DNA of 15,007 bases from Comamonadaceae bacterium UBA2334 (GTDB lineage Bacteria; Pseudomonadota; Gammaproteobacteria; Burkholderiales; Burkholderiaceae_C). Under the pieces are notes generated by a model. The model was given only the letters and a program-made list of their open reading frames with translations. It did no database searches and had not been told where the DNA came from. Where the stretch lies: NCBI GenBank assembly GCA_002344885.1, contig DDUQ01000139.1, forward strand, positions 1-15,007, written 5' to 3'. This document shows, one piece after another, positions 14,069-15,007 of this stretch. Position numbers and translations under genes: made by a program. Within the stretch, counting starts at the first letter, position 1; every line of letters begins with the position of its first letter.

Positions 14069-15007
14069 CTATGCAACTCTGAAGCCCCGGATTTCTTCCT
14101 GCAGTTTGTCTGCCTGAGCTCTCAAGGCTGATGCGGCAGAGGTCGTTTCCTCCACCAAGGCTGCGTTTTGCTGGGTGCTGCGGTCCAGTTCCTGAATGGA
14201 CTGACCCACCTGCTCGACGCCAGACGCCTGCTCGCGAGATGACGTGGCAATTTCACCCAGCAGCGTGTTGACCTGCCGCGCATTGGTGACCACCTCGTCC
14301 ATCACCGCACCGGCGCTTTGAACGATGCGTGTGCCCCCATCGATCTTGTCAACACTGGTGGAAATCAGTGCCTTGATTTCCTTGGCAGCGTTGGCGCTGC
14401 GCTGTGCGAGGCCACGTACCTCCGCGGCGACCACCGCAAACCCCCGCCCGGCATCGCCTGCGCGGGCGGCTTCGACCGCAGCATTCAGCGCCAGAATGTT
14501 CGTTTGGAACGCGATACCGTCAATCACACCGATGATGTCGTTGATCTTGGCCGACGATGCGTGGATGTCCTGCATCGTGGCCACCACCTGCCGAATGGTG
14601 TCGCCCGCCCGGTCGGCCACTTGCGCATTTCGGTTGGAAAACTCCGCAGCCTCCTGTGCGGTGCTCGCTGTGTTGCCCACCGTGGAGCCGATTTGCTCCA
14701 TCGCACTGGCCTGCTGCTCCAGCGCGGCTGCCGAAGCTTCGGTACGAGCCGCCAGATCGGTACTGGCAGCAGCGATTTCGTGACTGGCAGTGTGCAACTC
14801 GCGGGCACCGTGCCGCACTTTCCGGATGAGTTCCTTCAACGACACATACGTATCGCCCAAGCCCCGCAACAGCGTAGCCGTTTCGTCAGAGGCCCACTGC
14901 TGGGCTGGCGGGTGCCGGAGGTCGCCTGCTGCCATTTCGTTCAAATGCCCAGCCAATTCACGCAAACCGCCATTGGCCACCCGGTAAAAGCTGTAGAAAG
15001 CATAGGC
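14069..15007 (-). CDS. Methyl-accepting chemotaxis protein, 3' part (runs off the right edge)
   Basis: The visible 312 residues are the C-terminal part of a chemoreceptor that controls CheA kinase. The first residues (AYAFYSFYR) look like the end of a transmembrane helix. A HAMP-like linker follows (about 10-60), then the long signalling coiled coil. The kinase-contact tip is VIDGIAFQTNILALNAAVEA with GRGFAVVAAEVRGLAQRSA (161-204), the diagnostic MCP signature. Ala/Glu/Gln-rich adaptation helices lie on each side. The protein ends FRVA and lacks a C-terminal NWETF-type pentapeptide for CheR docking. The frame is open to base 15007, so an internal GTG at 14978-14980 is not the real start, and the periplasmic sensor domain is outside the window. 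Its ligand is unknown. Confidence 0.95.
   Translation of the reverse strand, partial: AYAFYSFYRVANGGLRELAGHLNEMAAGDLRHPPAQQWASDETATLLRGLGDTYVSLKELIRKVRHGARELHTASHEIAAASTDLAARTEASAAALEQQASAMEQIGSTVGNTASTAQEAAEFSNRNAQVADRAGDTIRQVVATMQDIHASSAKINDIIGVIDGIAFQTNILALNAAVEAARAGDAGRGFAVVAAEVRGLAQRSANAAKEIKALISTSVDKIDGGTRIVQSAGAVMDEVVTNARQVNTLLGEIATSSREQASGVEQVGQSIQELDRSTQQNAALVEETTSAASALRAQADKLQEEIRGFRVA

Noticed and set aside
1..15007. A previously undescribed multi-gene system
   Set aside because: Each sizeable gene is a recognised housekeeping, storage or signalling family in a plausible core-genome order, with no mobile-element borders or unknown gene clusters.

Overview
This GC-rich window has the gene content and order of a betaproteobacterial chromosome, most like the Comamonadaceae (Acidovorax, Rhodoferax, Hydrogenophaga and relatives). 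The evidence is the isc cluster with betaproteobacterial-type proteins, a cysteine-nucleophile intracellular PHB depolymerase, a stand-alone RnfB-like ferredoxin, and short hairpins built on a GCTATCAAT core that I remember as common between Comamonadaceae genes. No phage, insertion sequence, CRISPR array, toxin-antitoxin pair or defence island is visible. I read it as core chromosome, and I do not see a clear novel multi-gene system.

Layout. Positions 1-75 hold a tRNA-Val(CAC) gene on the minus strand with its own promoter. Positions 181-6560 (minus) hold the complete isc operon, transcribed iscR-iscS-iscU-iscA-hscB-hscA-fdx and followed two bases later by dnaQ. A strong candidate IscR type-1 site lies upstream of iscR (6666-6690), and a repeat-like hairpin sits between iscS and iscU. 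Positions 6808-8883 (minus) are uvrB. A 299-bp divergent region with a perfect 12-bp inverted repeat separates uvrB from a plus-strand class I aspartate/aromatic aminotransferase gene (9183-10391), which ends in a strong hairpin. Next on the plus strand come phaZ (10559-12079), encoding an intracellular PHB depolymerase with an unusual Ala/Lys/Pro-rich tail, and an overlapping rnfB-like ferredoxin gene (12057-12755). Convergent to these on the minus strand are a GAF-GGDEF protein gene (12886-13929) and the 3' part of a chemoreceptor gene that runs off the right edge (14069-15007).

How the genes work together. IscS supplies sulfur, IscU is the scaffold, HscA/HscB drive cluster transfer through the LPPVK motif of IscU, Fdx gives electrons, IscA is an A-type carrier, and IscR senses cluster status and probably represses the operon. 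DnaQ (the proofreading subunit of DNA polymerase III) appears to ride on the end of this transcript. phaZ mobilises stored PHB and has a TTGCA-C-TGCAA dyad over its probable promoter, a plausible PhaR operator. The most interesting points are the phaZ tail, its operator candidate, the iscS-iscU hairpin, the inferred IscR box and the atypical SGDEF cyclase.
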